In this document: piece after piece, positions 8,460-16,468 of the stretch
Position numbering within the stretch: the first letter of the stretch is position 1
Layout of the letters: each line of letters starts with the position of its first letter
Origin: an uncultured bacterium
GTDB lineage: Bacteria > Actinomycetota > Coriobacteriia > Coriobacteriales > Coriobacteriaceae
DNA length: 64,000 nt
Direction of reading: 5' to 3'
NCBI GenBank assembly: GCA_905216175.1
Contig: CAJMSV010000002.1
Location: 1 to 64,000, forward strand
The notes under the pieces: generated by a model
The model's database searches: none
Told to the model about the DNA's origin: nothing
The model's input: the letters and a program-made list of their open reading frames with translations, nothing else
Translations under genes and position numbers: made by a program

Positions 8460-9899
8460 ATGTCCGTTAACCCTGCTAGCGTCACCAACCCGCCTGCGCA
8501 GTTTCCCGAGGACTTTGTCTTTGGCGGTGCTACCGCTGCCTACCAGGTAGAGGGTGAGACCCGCACTCACGGTAAGGGCAAGGTTGCCTGGGACGACTTC
8601 CTGGAGGCCCAGGGGCGCTTTTCCCCCGATCCCGCTTCGGACTTCTACAACCAGTACCCCGTCGATTTGGAGCTGTGCGAGGAGTTTGGCATCAACGGCA
8701 TTCGCCTCTCCATCGCCTGGAGCCGCATCTTCCCCAACGGTATCGGTGAGATTAACCCCGAGGGTGTCCAGTTCTATCACGATCTCTTCGCCGAATGCCA
8801 CAAGCACCACGTTGAGCCGTTTGTCACGCTGCATCACTTCGATACGCCGCTTCCCCTCTTTGAGAAGGGCGACTTCCTCAACCGCGAGACCATCGACGCC
8901 TTTGTGGACTTTGCCACCTTCTGCTTTAAGGAGTACGCCGACCAGGTGACCTACTGGTTCACCTTTAACGAGATCTGGGCCGACGCCTCCAACACCTACA
9001 TCGAGGGCACCTTCCCCGGTGGCGTCAAGGCGCATCTGGCCGAGGCCTTCCAGTGCGAGCACAACATGATGCTCGCCCACGCCAAGGCCGTGCTGGCCTT
9101 CCACAACGGCGGCTTTAAGGGCAAGATCGGCGTCATTCAGTCGCTGGAGTTTAAGTATCCGCTCAACGAGAACGACCCCGCCGATATCAAGGCCGCCAAC
9201 AACGAGCACGTGCTGCAAAACCAGTTCTTGCTCGACGCCACCTTCCGCGGCGACTACGCGCCCGACACCCTCGAGTGCGCCAACCGCCTGGCTGCCGTCT
9301 CGGGCGGCACCATCGAGATCCTAGACGAGGACCTCGAGATTATGCGCGAGGCCGCACTCTACAACGACTACCTGGGCGTTAACAACTACCAGTGCCGTTT
9401 CTTGAAGGCTTACGACGGCGAGAACGACCTGCACCACAACGGTACGGGCGAGAAGGGCACCGGCCGCTGGCGCGTTAAGGGCATTGGCGAGCATGTGAAC
9501 AAGCCTGGCATCCCCACCACCGACTGGGACTGGATCATCTATCCCGAGGGCCTGTTCGATCTGCTCGTCTACATTAAGCAGCGCTATCCCAACTACAAGC
9601 AGATCTTCATTACCGAAAACGGCATGGGCTACAAGGACCCCTACAAGGACGGTTTTGTGGACGACCAGCCGCGCATCGACTATATCGAGCAGCACCTGCG
9701 CTGGTTGCTCAAGGCCATGGAGGTGGGCGTCAACGTGGGTGGCTACTTCCTGTGGAGCCTGCAGGATCAGTTCTCCTGGACCAATGGCTACAACAAGCGT
9801 TACGGCTTCTTTTACGTTGACTTTGAAACCCAGAAGCGCACGCCCAAGGCAAGCGCCTACTGGTACAAGCACGTGGCGCAGACCCGTCGTCTGGACTAG
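8460..9899 (+). CDS. lacG: 6-phospho-beta-galactosidase 1 (GH1)
   Basis: Cytoplasmic glycoside hydrolase family 1 enzyme of 479 residues that splits PTS-imported phospho-beta-galactosides such as lactose 6-phosphate. The acid/base Glu171 (TFNEI) and nucleophile Glu386 (ITENGMG) are present. The phosphate-binding set Ser439, Lys446 and Tyr448 (SWTNGYNKRY) matches LacG. Trp440 next to that Ser is the residue that distinguishes phospho-galactosidases from most phospho-glucosidases. The ribosome site is weak, suggesting translational coupling or lower expression. A strong terminator follows. Confidence 0.9.
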   Translation: MSVNPASVTNPPAQFPEDFVFGGATAAYQVEGETRTHGKGKVAWDDFLEAQGRFSPDPASDFYNQYPVDLELCEEFGINGIRLSIAWSRIFPNGIGEINPEGVQFYHDLFAECHKHHVEPFVTLHHFDTPLPLFEKGDFLNRETIDAFVDFATFCFKEYADQVTYWFTFNEIWADASNTYIEGTFPGGVKAHLAEAFQCEHNMMLAHAKAVLAFHNGGFKGKIGVIQSLEFKYPLNENDPADIKAANNEHVLQNQFLLDATFRGDYAPDTLECANRLAAVSGGTIEILDEDLEIMREAALYNDYLGVNNYQCRFLKAYDGENDLHHNGTGEKGTGRWRVKGIGEHVNKPGIPTTDWDWIIYPEGLFDLLVYIKQRYPNYKQIFITENGMGYKDPYKDGFVDDQPRIDYIEQHLRWLLKAMEVGVNVGGYFLWSLQDQFSWTNGYNKRYGFFYVDFETQKRTPKASAYWYKHVAQTRRLD

Positions 9900-9945
9900 T
9901 GGCTGGCGGGGTTGCCCGCTCACACAACCTGTCCCCATTTCTCAG

Positions 9946-9993
9946 CCGGGGGCGGCACGTCACACGGCGCGCCGCCCCCGGTCTTTTTGTTTT
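9946..9993 (+). terminator. Strong rho-independent terminator of set 1
   Basis: An 11-bp stem (CCGGGGGCGGC/GCCGCCCCCGG) is followed by TCTTTTTGTTTTT. Confidence 0.85.
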
Positions 9994-10010
9994 TGGGCTG
10001 GTCGGGAGCC

Positions 10011-10156
10011 GTTTGTCTCGATCTGTAACATCTAGCCGAGTTTTTTGGTCCTAGCTGTTACAGATTGAGACGAACAGGATTGCTCTTTCCGAAGAATCTA
10101 AATCTGTAACACGTAGCCCGCTTTTGACCGTCTACCTGTTACAAATCGAGACAAAC
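10011..10156. repeat. REP-like palindromic repeat pair A
   Basis: Two units, 10011-10075 and 10096-10156. The first has 20-bp outer arms (GTTTGTCTCGATCTGTAACA and its near complement) and the inner word CTAGC..GGTCCTAG. The second has the inner word GTAGCCCG..GACCGTCTAC. The same two unit types recur at 15.0, 19.8 and 25.1 kb. Confidence 0.75.
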
Positions 10157-10166
10157 GGAGTAGGAC

Positions 10167-11195
10167 CTAACCCCGTATGTCCCTAACAGTCGAGCGTTCG
10201 ACCAGCGTACTCGGCACATGAATCGCCTCGATAGACGAGCTCTCTCCAATCGCCGCCTCAAACGCAAGCTTACCGACACCGCGCAAATCAAATCGCAGCG
10301 TCGTCAGTCGATTGTGAGGAACAAGTCCCTCGAGTGCGTCGTCGATACCAACCACGCTCACGTCGTCGGGCACGGACAGGCCCGCGTTCTCGAGCGCGGC
10401 GATAACGCCCAGCGCCATCTGGTCATTTGCCGCAAGCACGGCAGTCGGCGCCTGCGACCCGCCGGCAAGCACCTCGGCCGCAATCCGCTCGCCCATGGCG
10501 TACCCACTGTCCGCACTCCAATCGCCACGCAGCATCGGAGCGGCATCGACATGAGCACGACCCAGCGTATCGCGCCAACCGGCCTCACGAAAACGCGAGG
10601 AAATCGAGTTTTCCGGACCCGCCACAAACCGCATATTCGAGTGACCATGTTCCAGCAGATAATTGGTCAACAGCTCGCACGAACCATACTGGTCGGAGTC
10701 GATCGTCGTGCAGCGCGGATGCGCATACATGGACAGGATGACCGTTCGCACTCCCGGCTGGGGAACAAACTCCTCAAAATCGGGAGCCATGCGGTTCATG
10801 TTGAGAATCATGCCGTCGACGGGTCGCTCGACCATGCGGCGCGAGGCATCGGCAAGTGTATAGGGCTTGTCGCCGCCCATCTCGATCATAGTGACGGCAA
10901 AATCGTGCTCGCGCGCCGCTTGCATGATACCCTCGAGCGTCGCCAGGTTACCGACACGTGTGATGTTGTACATGCACAGGCCAATAGAACGATACGACCC
11001 GCCGCGCAACGCCGCTCCAGCAAAATTGGGACGAAAGCCCAGCTCTTCCATGGCGGCCAGCACACGCTTGCGCGTCTTTTCCGTCACGTTGGGCATACCG
11101 TTGACCACGCGAGACACAGTCTGGCGGCTCACGCCAGCGAGCGCCGCAACCTCTGCCGCGCTCGCCGAACGACCATTCCTTGTCTGCTGATCCAT
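10167..11195 (-). CDS. LacI-family transcriptional regulator (set 2)
   Basis: Repressor with a LacI helix-turn-helix (SAAEVAALAGVSRQTVSRVV) and a sugar-binding core, about 342 residues from the ATG at 11195. The start is uncertain. A GTG at 11204 has the better ribosome site (GCAGG), while an ATG at 11252 gives an unsupported extension. It is divergent from lacG 2 and probably acts on the two 18-bp operators at 11387-11426. Its binding core differs enough from the set 1 and set 3 regulators to suggest another inducer. Confidence 0.85.
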   Translation of the reverse strand: MDQQTRNGRSASAAEVAALAGVSRQTVSRVVNGMPNVTEKTRKRVLAAMEELGFRPNFAGAALRGGSYRSIGLCMYNITRVGNLATLEGIMQAAREHDFAVTMIEMGGDKPYTLADASRRMVERPVDGMILNMNRMAPDFEEFVPQPGVRTVILSMYAHPRCTTIDSDQYGSCELLTNYLLEHGHSNMRFVAGPENSISSRFREAGWRDTLGRAHVDAAPMLRGDWSADSGYAMGERIAAEVLAGGSQAPTAVLAANDQMALGVIAALENAGLSVPDDVSVVGIDDALEGLVPHNRLTTLRFDLRGVGKLAFEAAIGESSSIEAIHVPSTLVERSTVRDIRG

Positions 11196-11317
11196 GCCTT
11201 CCACGCTAACCTGCTTCCCAACTATTCCCCGCGCCCATGGCGCATCGTACATACATTGATAACGTGCTCATGATACCCGAGCCATATACCACAACATGAA
11301 AACTTCTGTCAATCAAA

Positions 11318-11347
11318 ACCGCTTACCGAACAAATACAACCGTTCGC
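11318..11347 (+). promoter_or_regulatory. LytTR-like direct-repeat pair, set 2
   Basis: ACCGCTTAC (11318) and ACCGTTCGC (11339) are exactly 21 bp apart. The second copy ends one base before the proposed -35 element, the usual geometry for an activator that contacts RNA polymerase. Confidence 0.5.
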
Positions 11348-11348
11348 G

Positions 11349-11377
11349 GCTGTTTGAAGTTGTTTTGTTTCTATACA
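11349..11377 (+). promoter_or_regulatory. Predicted promoter of lacG 2
   Basis: TATACA (11372-11377) serves as -10, with a very poor -35 (GCTGTT at 11349) 17 bp upstream. A weak -35 beside an activator-like repeat suggests activator-dependent transcription. Confidence 0.4.
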
Positions 11378-11386
11378 TCCCAGCCG

Positions 11387-11426
11387 GATGTTAACGTGAT
11401 CATTGTCAAATATTCACGTGCTCATT
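11387..11426. promoter_or_regulatory. Tandem LacI-type operators, set 2
   Basis: GATGTTAACGTGATCATT (11387) and AATATTCACGTGCTCATT (11409) are two imperfect 18-bp palindromes with centres 22 bp apart, just downstream of the predicted promoter. They suit repression by the divergent LacI protein. Confidence 0.55.
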
Positions 11427-11539
11427 TTGGTTCTAATCATTTTAAGATAGTGTTTATCGGGCTTTTTCACCGCTGAACGCTAACCAGGGAGCCTCCTGAG
11501 CGCAAACGCACAATATCGAACAGCGAGACGAGAGGGTGT

Positions 11540-12988
11540 ATGCATATGTCTTTGCTAAACCGCGTACAGCAGCTGCCGAAGGGCTTTGTTTGGGGCGCCG
11601 CAACCGCCGCGTACCAAACGGAAGGTTCCACGAAGGTGGCAGGCAAGGGTAAGACCATGTGGGACGATTACCTTGTCGCCCAGGGTCGCTTTTTGCCCGA
11701 CCCGGCCAGTGATTTCTACAACCGCTACGAGGAGGATATCCGCCTTTCTGCCGAGCATGGACTCAACGCCATTCGTGTGTCCATCGCCTGGACCCGCATC
11801 TTCCCCAACGGCGACGATGCCGAACCCCTCGCCGAGGGCGTTAAGCACTACCACGAGCTGTTCGCCTGCTGCAAAAAGTATGGCGTCGAGCCCTATGTGT
11901 CCCTGCATCACTTTGACTCCCCCGCCGCCCTGTTCAACCAGGGCGACTGGCTCAACCGCAAGACCGTCGACGCCTATGTGCGCTATGCCGAGTTCTGCTT
12001 CCGCGAGTTCCGCGAGGTCAAGAATTGGTTCACCATCAACGAGCTCATCAGCCTCTCGCACTCCCAATACATCCAAGGCAACTTCCCGCCCAACCATCAC
12101 TTTGATGTGACGAGCGGCATCCAGAGCCAGCACAACGAGCTCGTTGCCCACGCCCGCGCCGTCAACCTGTATAAGGATCTTGACGAGACCGAGCACCTGG
12201 GCGGACGCATTGGCATGGTCAACGTCCTGACGCCGGCATATCCTGCCACCGACTCGCCCGCCGACCAGCACGCCGCCGACCTGTACAACGCCTTCTACAC
12301 CGACTTCATCATGGACGGCGCCTTCCTGGGTCACTACTCCGCGCGCACCCTCTCACTCATCAACGAGATTCTGCGTGCCAACAACGCCACACTTACGGTT
12401 GAGGACAGCGACATGGAGGAGCTCGCCAAGGCGGCGCCCCGCAACGATATGTTCGGCCTCAACTACTATCAGTCGGCGTTTATCGCCGCCTACGATGGCG
12501 AGTCAACCAACAGCTTTAACGGCACCGGAGACAAGGGCACCTCGTGCTTTAAGTTTAAGGGCGTCGGGCAGCAGGTCGATATGCCGGGTATCCCCACCAC
12601 CGACTGGGATTGGCTCATCTACCCGCAAGGCCTCTACGACACGCTCAAGCACATCAGCGCCACCTATCCCAACCTCCCCGTCATCTATATCACCGAAAAC
12701 GGCCTGGGCCACAAGGACCCCGAGCCCGACGCAAACGGCATCGTCGCCGATCCCGAGCGCATCGACTTTGTCGACCAGCACATGGAGAAGGTGCTCCAGG
12801 CGCGCGCCGAGGGCGTCGACGTCCAGGGCTACTTTATCTGGAGCCTGCAGGACCAGTTCTCGTGGGCCAATGGCTATAACAAGCGCTACGGCCTGTTCTA
12901 CATCGACTTCGACACGCAAAAACGCTACATCAAGCAGTCGGCACTCTGGTACAAGGAGCTCGCCGACACTATGGCGGACGCGCAGTAG
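11540..12988 (+). CDS. lacG: 6-phospho-beta-galactosidase 2 (GH1)
   Basis: GH1 enzyme of 482 residues. Acid/base Glu168 (TINEL), nucleophile Glu386 (ITENGLG) and the phosphate/Trp motif SWANGYNKRY are intact, so it should hydrolyse 6-phospho-beta-galactosides. Its loops diverge clearly from copies 1 and 3 (for example the segment around residues 175-235), which points to another aglycone. The ATG at 11546 has a better ribosome-site distance than the one at 11540. In this set the order is reversed: lacG precedes its EIICB, 176 nt upstream, with a strong hairpin between. Confidence 0.88.
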   Translation: MHMSLLNRVQQLPKGFVWGAATAAYQTEGSTKVAGKGKTMWDDYLVAQGRFLPDPASDFYNRYEEDIRLSAEHGLNAIRVSIAWTRIFPNGDDAEPLAEGVKHYHELFACCKKYGVEPYVSLHHFDSPAALFNQGDWLNRKTVDAYVRYAEFCFREFREVKNWFTINELISLSHSQYIQGNFPPNHHFDVTSGIQSQHNELVAHARAVNLYKDLDETEHLGGRIGMVNVLTPAYPATDSPADQHAADLYNAFYTDFIMDGAFLGHYSARTLSLINEILRANNATLTVEDSDMEELAKAAPRNDMFGLNYYQSAFIAAYDGESTNSFNGTGDKGTSCFKFKGVGQQVDMPGIPTTDWDWLIYPQGLYDTLKHISATYPNLPVIYITENGLGHKDPEPDANGIVADPERIDFVDQHMEKVLQARAEGVDVQGYFIWSLQDQFSWANGYNKRYGLFYIDFDTQKRYIKQSALWYKELADTMADAQ

Positions 12989-13009
12989 CGCATCGCCTCG
13001 CTTTCCCCC

Positions 13010-13056
13010 GAGAGGGGAGCGGCCCTATGCGATACAAACCCAGCCGCTCCCCTCTC
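13010..13056 (+). terminator. Intra-operon hairpin between lacG 2 and EIICB 2
   Basis: A perfect 14-bp stem (GAGAGGGGAGCGGC and its complement) has a 19-nt loop and no T-tract. It may act as an mRNA stabiliser or partial terminator. Confidence 0.5.
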
Positions 13057-13164
13057 TCCCCCTGGGACCGACCCCGCCTGCACCCGGGCTTTTAGCAAGC
13101 GGGAGACCATATAGGTTTTCAACGTCCATGCCATTAAGATTTCATGCAAATAGGAGCGTGAACT

Positions 13165-14925
13165 ATGGAATCGATCGTTAAGTTCTTGGAGAAAGGTCAG
13201 CCGTACTTCGATAAGGTCTCTAAGAACATCTACCTTCAGGCCATTAAAGACGGCTTTTTGGCAGCAATGCCCATCATCCTGTCTTCTTCTGTCTTCCTGC
13301 TTATTTCGACCCTGCCGGGCGTTGTCGCCACGGTCGGCGGCTTTACGCTGCCCGACTGGTGGAACGTCGACGTCGTGAACTTCTGCAACAAGGTTTACAA
13401 CTTCACGATGGGCGTCGTGGGCATCATGGTCGCCGGCACCACCGCAAGCGCGCTGACCGGCTCCAAGAACCGCCGCATGCCTGCCGGCAAGGCCATCAAC
13501 GCCACGCGCACCATGGTCGCCGCCATGTGCGCTATGCTCATCTTGGCCGTTACCCAGACGAGTGCCAAGATCGACGGCGCCGATGTCTCGGTGTTCTTTA
13601 CCGACAACATGGGCACCAAGGGCCTACTGAGCTCCTTTGTCGCCGCATTTGCCACGGTCAACATCTATGCCTTCTGCATTAAGCGAGACATCACCATCAA
13701 GCTGCCCAAAGAAGTCCCCGGCGCCATCGCCCAGAACTTCCGCGACATCTTCGCCTTCAGCTTCTCCATCCTGTTTGTCGCCGTCATCGACGTTATCTGC
13801 CGCACCTGCTTGGCCGTCCCGTTTGCCAACGTCATCTCCACGCTGGTGAGCCCGCTGTTCGCCGCTGCCGATTCCTACGCCGGCCTCGCCCTCATCTGGT
13901 TCATGATCCCGCTGTTCTGGTTCATGGGCATCCACGGCCCCTCGGTCGTTAAGCCTGCCCTCAACGCCGCGCTGTTTGGCAACATCACCACCAACCTCGC
14001 CACGCTGCAGGCCGGCGGTCACCCCGCCCTCGCCCTGACCGAGAACTTCGGTAACTACATCGGCGAACTCGGCGGCACCGGCGCCACGTTCATTGTCCCG
14101 ATCATCTTCCTGCTCTTTATGCGCTCCAAGCAGCTCAAGGCCGTCGGCAAAGCCTCTGTCGTACCCGTGATGTTCGCCGTCAACGAGCCGCTGCTGTTCG
14201 CCGCGCCCATCATCCTCAACCCGTACTTCCTGATCCCGTTCCTGTTTGCCCCCGTGGCCAACGTCCTCATTGGTAAGTTCTTCATCGACTTTTTGGGCAT
14301 GAACGGCTTTATCTATGCCATGCCGTGGGCACTCCCCGGACCGATCGGCACCTTCATCGACACCAACTTCCAGCCGATCTCTCTGGTCCTGGTTGTCGTC
14401 CTGCTGGTCGTTGACTTCTTAATCTACTACCCGTTCTGCAAGGCCTACGACAACGTCCTGTGCAAGCAGGAGGCCGAGACCCTGGCCGAAGAAGAGGCCG
14501 AGGAGACCAAGGCCGTCAAGACCGCTGCCGCCCCCGCCGTTGAGGCTCCTGTTGTCGAGACCGCTTCTGCCACTGAGGCCTCCGCAGCTCCGTCCGCCCT
14601 TAAGGGCAAGGATCTGAGGGTTCTGGTTCTGTGCGCTGGCGCCGGCACCTCTGCACTGCTCGCCAACGCGCTTAAGGAAGGCGCCGACGAGCTGGGCATC
14701 GACATTACCGCCAACGCCGGTGCCTACGGCAGCCACTACGCCATCATGGACCAGTACAACGTCATCGTCCTGGCTCCGCAGGTTCGCACCTATTACAACG
14801 AGATGAAGGCCGACACCGACCGCCTGGGCATCACGCTGCTGTCGCCCAAGGGCAAACAGTACATCGACCTCACTAAGGATCCCAAGGGTGCCGTCGCCTG
14901 GATCGAGGAAAACCTCGAGGCATAA
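13165..14925 (+). CDS. PTS lactose-type EIICB permease 2
   Basis: Fused EIIC-EIIB of 586 residues. The EIIC part shows GIHGPSVVKP and NEPLLFAAPIILNP. The linker (about 440-475) is rich in Glu, Ala and Val. The EIIB phosphocysteine is Cys490 (VLVLCAGAGTSALLANAL). It pairs with lacG 2 and needs a separate EIIA, presumably the one at 4703-5041. It resembles permeases 3 and 4 more than permease 1, sharing the AGAGTS or QGAGTS loop and the MKADTDRLGI segment. Confidence 0.9.
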   Translation: MESIVKFLEKGQPYFDKVSKNIYLQAIKDGFLAAMPIILSSSVFLLISTLPGVVATVGGFTLPDWWNVDVVNFCNKVYNFTMGVVGIMVAGTTASALTGSKNRRMPAGKAINATRTMVAAMCAMLILAVTQTSAKIDGADVSVFFTDNMGTKGLLSSFVAAFATVNIYAFCIKRDITIKLPKEVPGAIAQNFRDIFAFSFSILFVAVIDVICRTCLAVPFANVISTLVSPLFAAADSYAGLALIWFMIPLFWFMGIHGPSVVKPALNAALFGNITTNLATLQAGGHPALALTENFGNYIGELGGTGATFIVPIIFLLFMRSKQLKAVGKASVVPVMFAVNEPLLFAAPIILNPYFLIPFLFAPVANVLIGKFFIDFLGMNGFIYAMPWALPGPIGTFIDTNFQPISLVLVVVLLVVDFLIYYPFCKAYDNVLCKQEAETLAEEEAEETKAVKTAAAPAVEAPVVETASATEASAAPSALKGKDLRVLVLCAGAGTSALLANALKEGADELGIDITANAGAYGSHYAIMDQYNVIVLAPQVRTYYNEMKADTDRLGITLLSPKGKQYIDLTKDPKGAVAWIEENLEA

Positions 14926-14957
14926 GACGCTGACACCACCTGCCGCTTGCAGACAAT

Positions 14958-15003
14958 AAATGGCCCGTGCATCGATGTGTGATGCGCGGGCCATTTTGTT
15001 TAG
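14958..15003 (+). terminator. Terminator of set 2
   Basis: AAATGGCCCG pairs with CGGGCCATTT, extended by GCATC/GATGC, and TTTTGTTT follows. Confidence 0.8.
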
Positions 15004-15020
15004 ACCGCACCCGTCCTCCT

Positions 15021-15164
15021 GTTCATCTCAATCTGTAACATCTAGCCGAGTTTTTCGGTCCTAGCTGTTACAGATCGAGATGAACGCACAGGCCAAGCCG
15101 AAAATCTCAATCTGTAACATGTAGACCACTTTTGACCGTCTAGTTGTTACAGATCGAGACAAAC
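15021..15164. repeat. REP-like palindromic repeat pair B
   Basis: Units 15021-15085 (inner CTAGCCGAG..CGGTCCTAG) and 15103-15164 (inner GTAGACCAC..GACCGTCTAG) repeat the two-type arrangement of pair A. Confidence 0.75.
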
Positions 15165-15182
15165 GGAATAGGCCGAGCACGT

Positions 15183-16184
15183 CTACGCCCGCAAGTCCTT
15201 TACGCTGGAACGCTCGACCAACACGCCCGAGACGAGCGTACGGCTTCTGGAGCTCGGAGCTTCCAGACCCGCGACGACCTCGTTGAGCGCACGGACGCCC
15301 AGCTCGCGGTGGCGAAACTTCACCGACGTCAGAATCGAGTTGGGAATCGTCTTATAGAGCTCATCGTCGAAGCCGATCACGGACACATCATTGGGCACAC
15401 TGAGCCCTTTGTCACGTAGAGCCATCATCACGCCGTTTGCCATGCAGTCGTTAGCAGCGAGGACCGCCGTGCAATCGGGCTTATCGGCAAGCACAAGGCC
15501 CGCGGCATAGCCACTATCCGCATTCCAATCGCCTTGCAGAGGCTCGGGCGGCTCAATGCCACGCGCCTCGAGTGCCGCACGCCAACCTTTCATACGGCAC
15601 TGGCTCGACAACGACTCTTTCTTACCAGAGACGAAGTACACGTTTTTATGCCCGTGGTTCAAGAAGTACTCGCACGCCATGCGCGCGCCGCCCTCTTGGT
15701 CGTCACTGACGGTGGAGCAGGTAGGATGTTCCATCGGTGTGATAATCACCGTCTTGAGGTCTTTCGGTGCCTCAAAAGTATCAAAGTCATCGACCATCTG
15801 ACGCAGGTTGAAGATCATGCCATCAACAGGCAGCTGCGACATCCTACGCGCCGCTTCGGCAAGGGTCATCTTCTCCCCCGCCCGCTTTTTGATCATCGTG
15901 AGCGCAAAGCCGCGTTCTTCGGCGGCATCTGCGATACCGTCAATCATGTCCACGGCACCGCCCGACAAGTGGAACAGCACCACGCCAATGCACCCGTAAC
16001 GGCCCAACTTGAGCGAACGCGCGGCAAAGTTGGTTCGAAACCCGAGCGCCTCCATTGCGGAATGAACCTTATCGCGTGTCGACTCTCGCACGCTATCGGG
16101 CTCGTTGATCACACGCGAAACCGTCTTGAGAGAAACACCCGCAGCAATCGCCACATCGTTCATTGAGACATTTTTCTTGTCCAT
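15183..16184 (-). CDS. LacI-family transcriptional regulator (set 3)
   Basis: Repressor of 333 residues from the ATG at 16184; upstream in-frame codons would add an unlikely N-terminal extension. The helix-turn-helix (MNDVAIAAGVSLKTVSRVI) and hinge (AARSLKLGRYGCIGVV) are standard. It is divergent from EIICB 3. A perfect 18-bp palindrome AATGACAACGTTGTCATT at 16347 is its probable operator. It probably senses a sugar or sugar phosphate from the set 3 substrate. Confidence 0.88.
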   Translation of the reverse strand: MDKKNVSMNDVAIAAGVSLKTVSRVINEPDSVRESTRDKVHSAMEALGFRTNFAARSLKLGRYGCIGVVLFHLSGGAVDMIDGIADAAEERGFALTMIKKRAGEKMTLAEAARRMSQLPVDGMIFNLRQMVDDFDTFEAPKDLKTVIITPMEHPTCSTVSDDQEGGARMACEYFLNHGHKNVYFVSGKKESLSSQCRMKGWRAALEARGIEPPEPLQGDWNADSGYAAGLVLADKPDCTAVLAANDCMANGVMMALRDKGLSVPNDVSVIGFDDELYKTIPNSILTSVKFRHRELGVRALNEVVAGLEAPSSRSRTLVSGVLVERSSVKDLRA

Positions 16185-16267
16185 CGTTGCCACTACTTCT
16201 CCAGTCGGTTTTGCATCGCTTGCTTTTTGCGTTCTAGCATACACTACCTGCCCGACTGACAAATCAA

Positions 16268-16297
16268 CCGTTTACCGGACAATATCGACCGCTCACC
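16268..16297 (+). promoter_or_regulatory. LytTR-like direct-repeat pair, set 3
   Basis: ACCGTTTAC (16268) and ACCGCTCAC (16289) are exactly 21 bp apart, pointing at EIICB 3. Confidence 0.5.
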
Positions 16298-16330
16298 CGT
16301 ATATCCTTGTTGCTCTTCCAAAAATGTCTT

Positions 16331-16364
16331 ACGTTGTCATTAACGAAATGACAACGTTGTCATT
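16331..16364. promoter_or_regulatory. LacI-type operator and half-site, set 3
   Basis: AATGACAACGTTGTCATT (16347-16364) is a perfect 18-bp palindrome. A half-site ACGTTGTCATT precedes it at 16331 with centres about 23 bp apart. Confidence 0.65.
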
Positions 16365-16468
16365 TCGCAATGCCTTCCTTAAGCAGGAAGGTTTCCGGGC
16401 AGTCCTGACCATCCATCGACGACCAGTTCCATCCACATGCATCGCGCATCAAGTAGCAAAGGAGCTCT

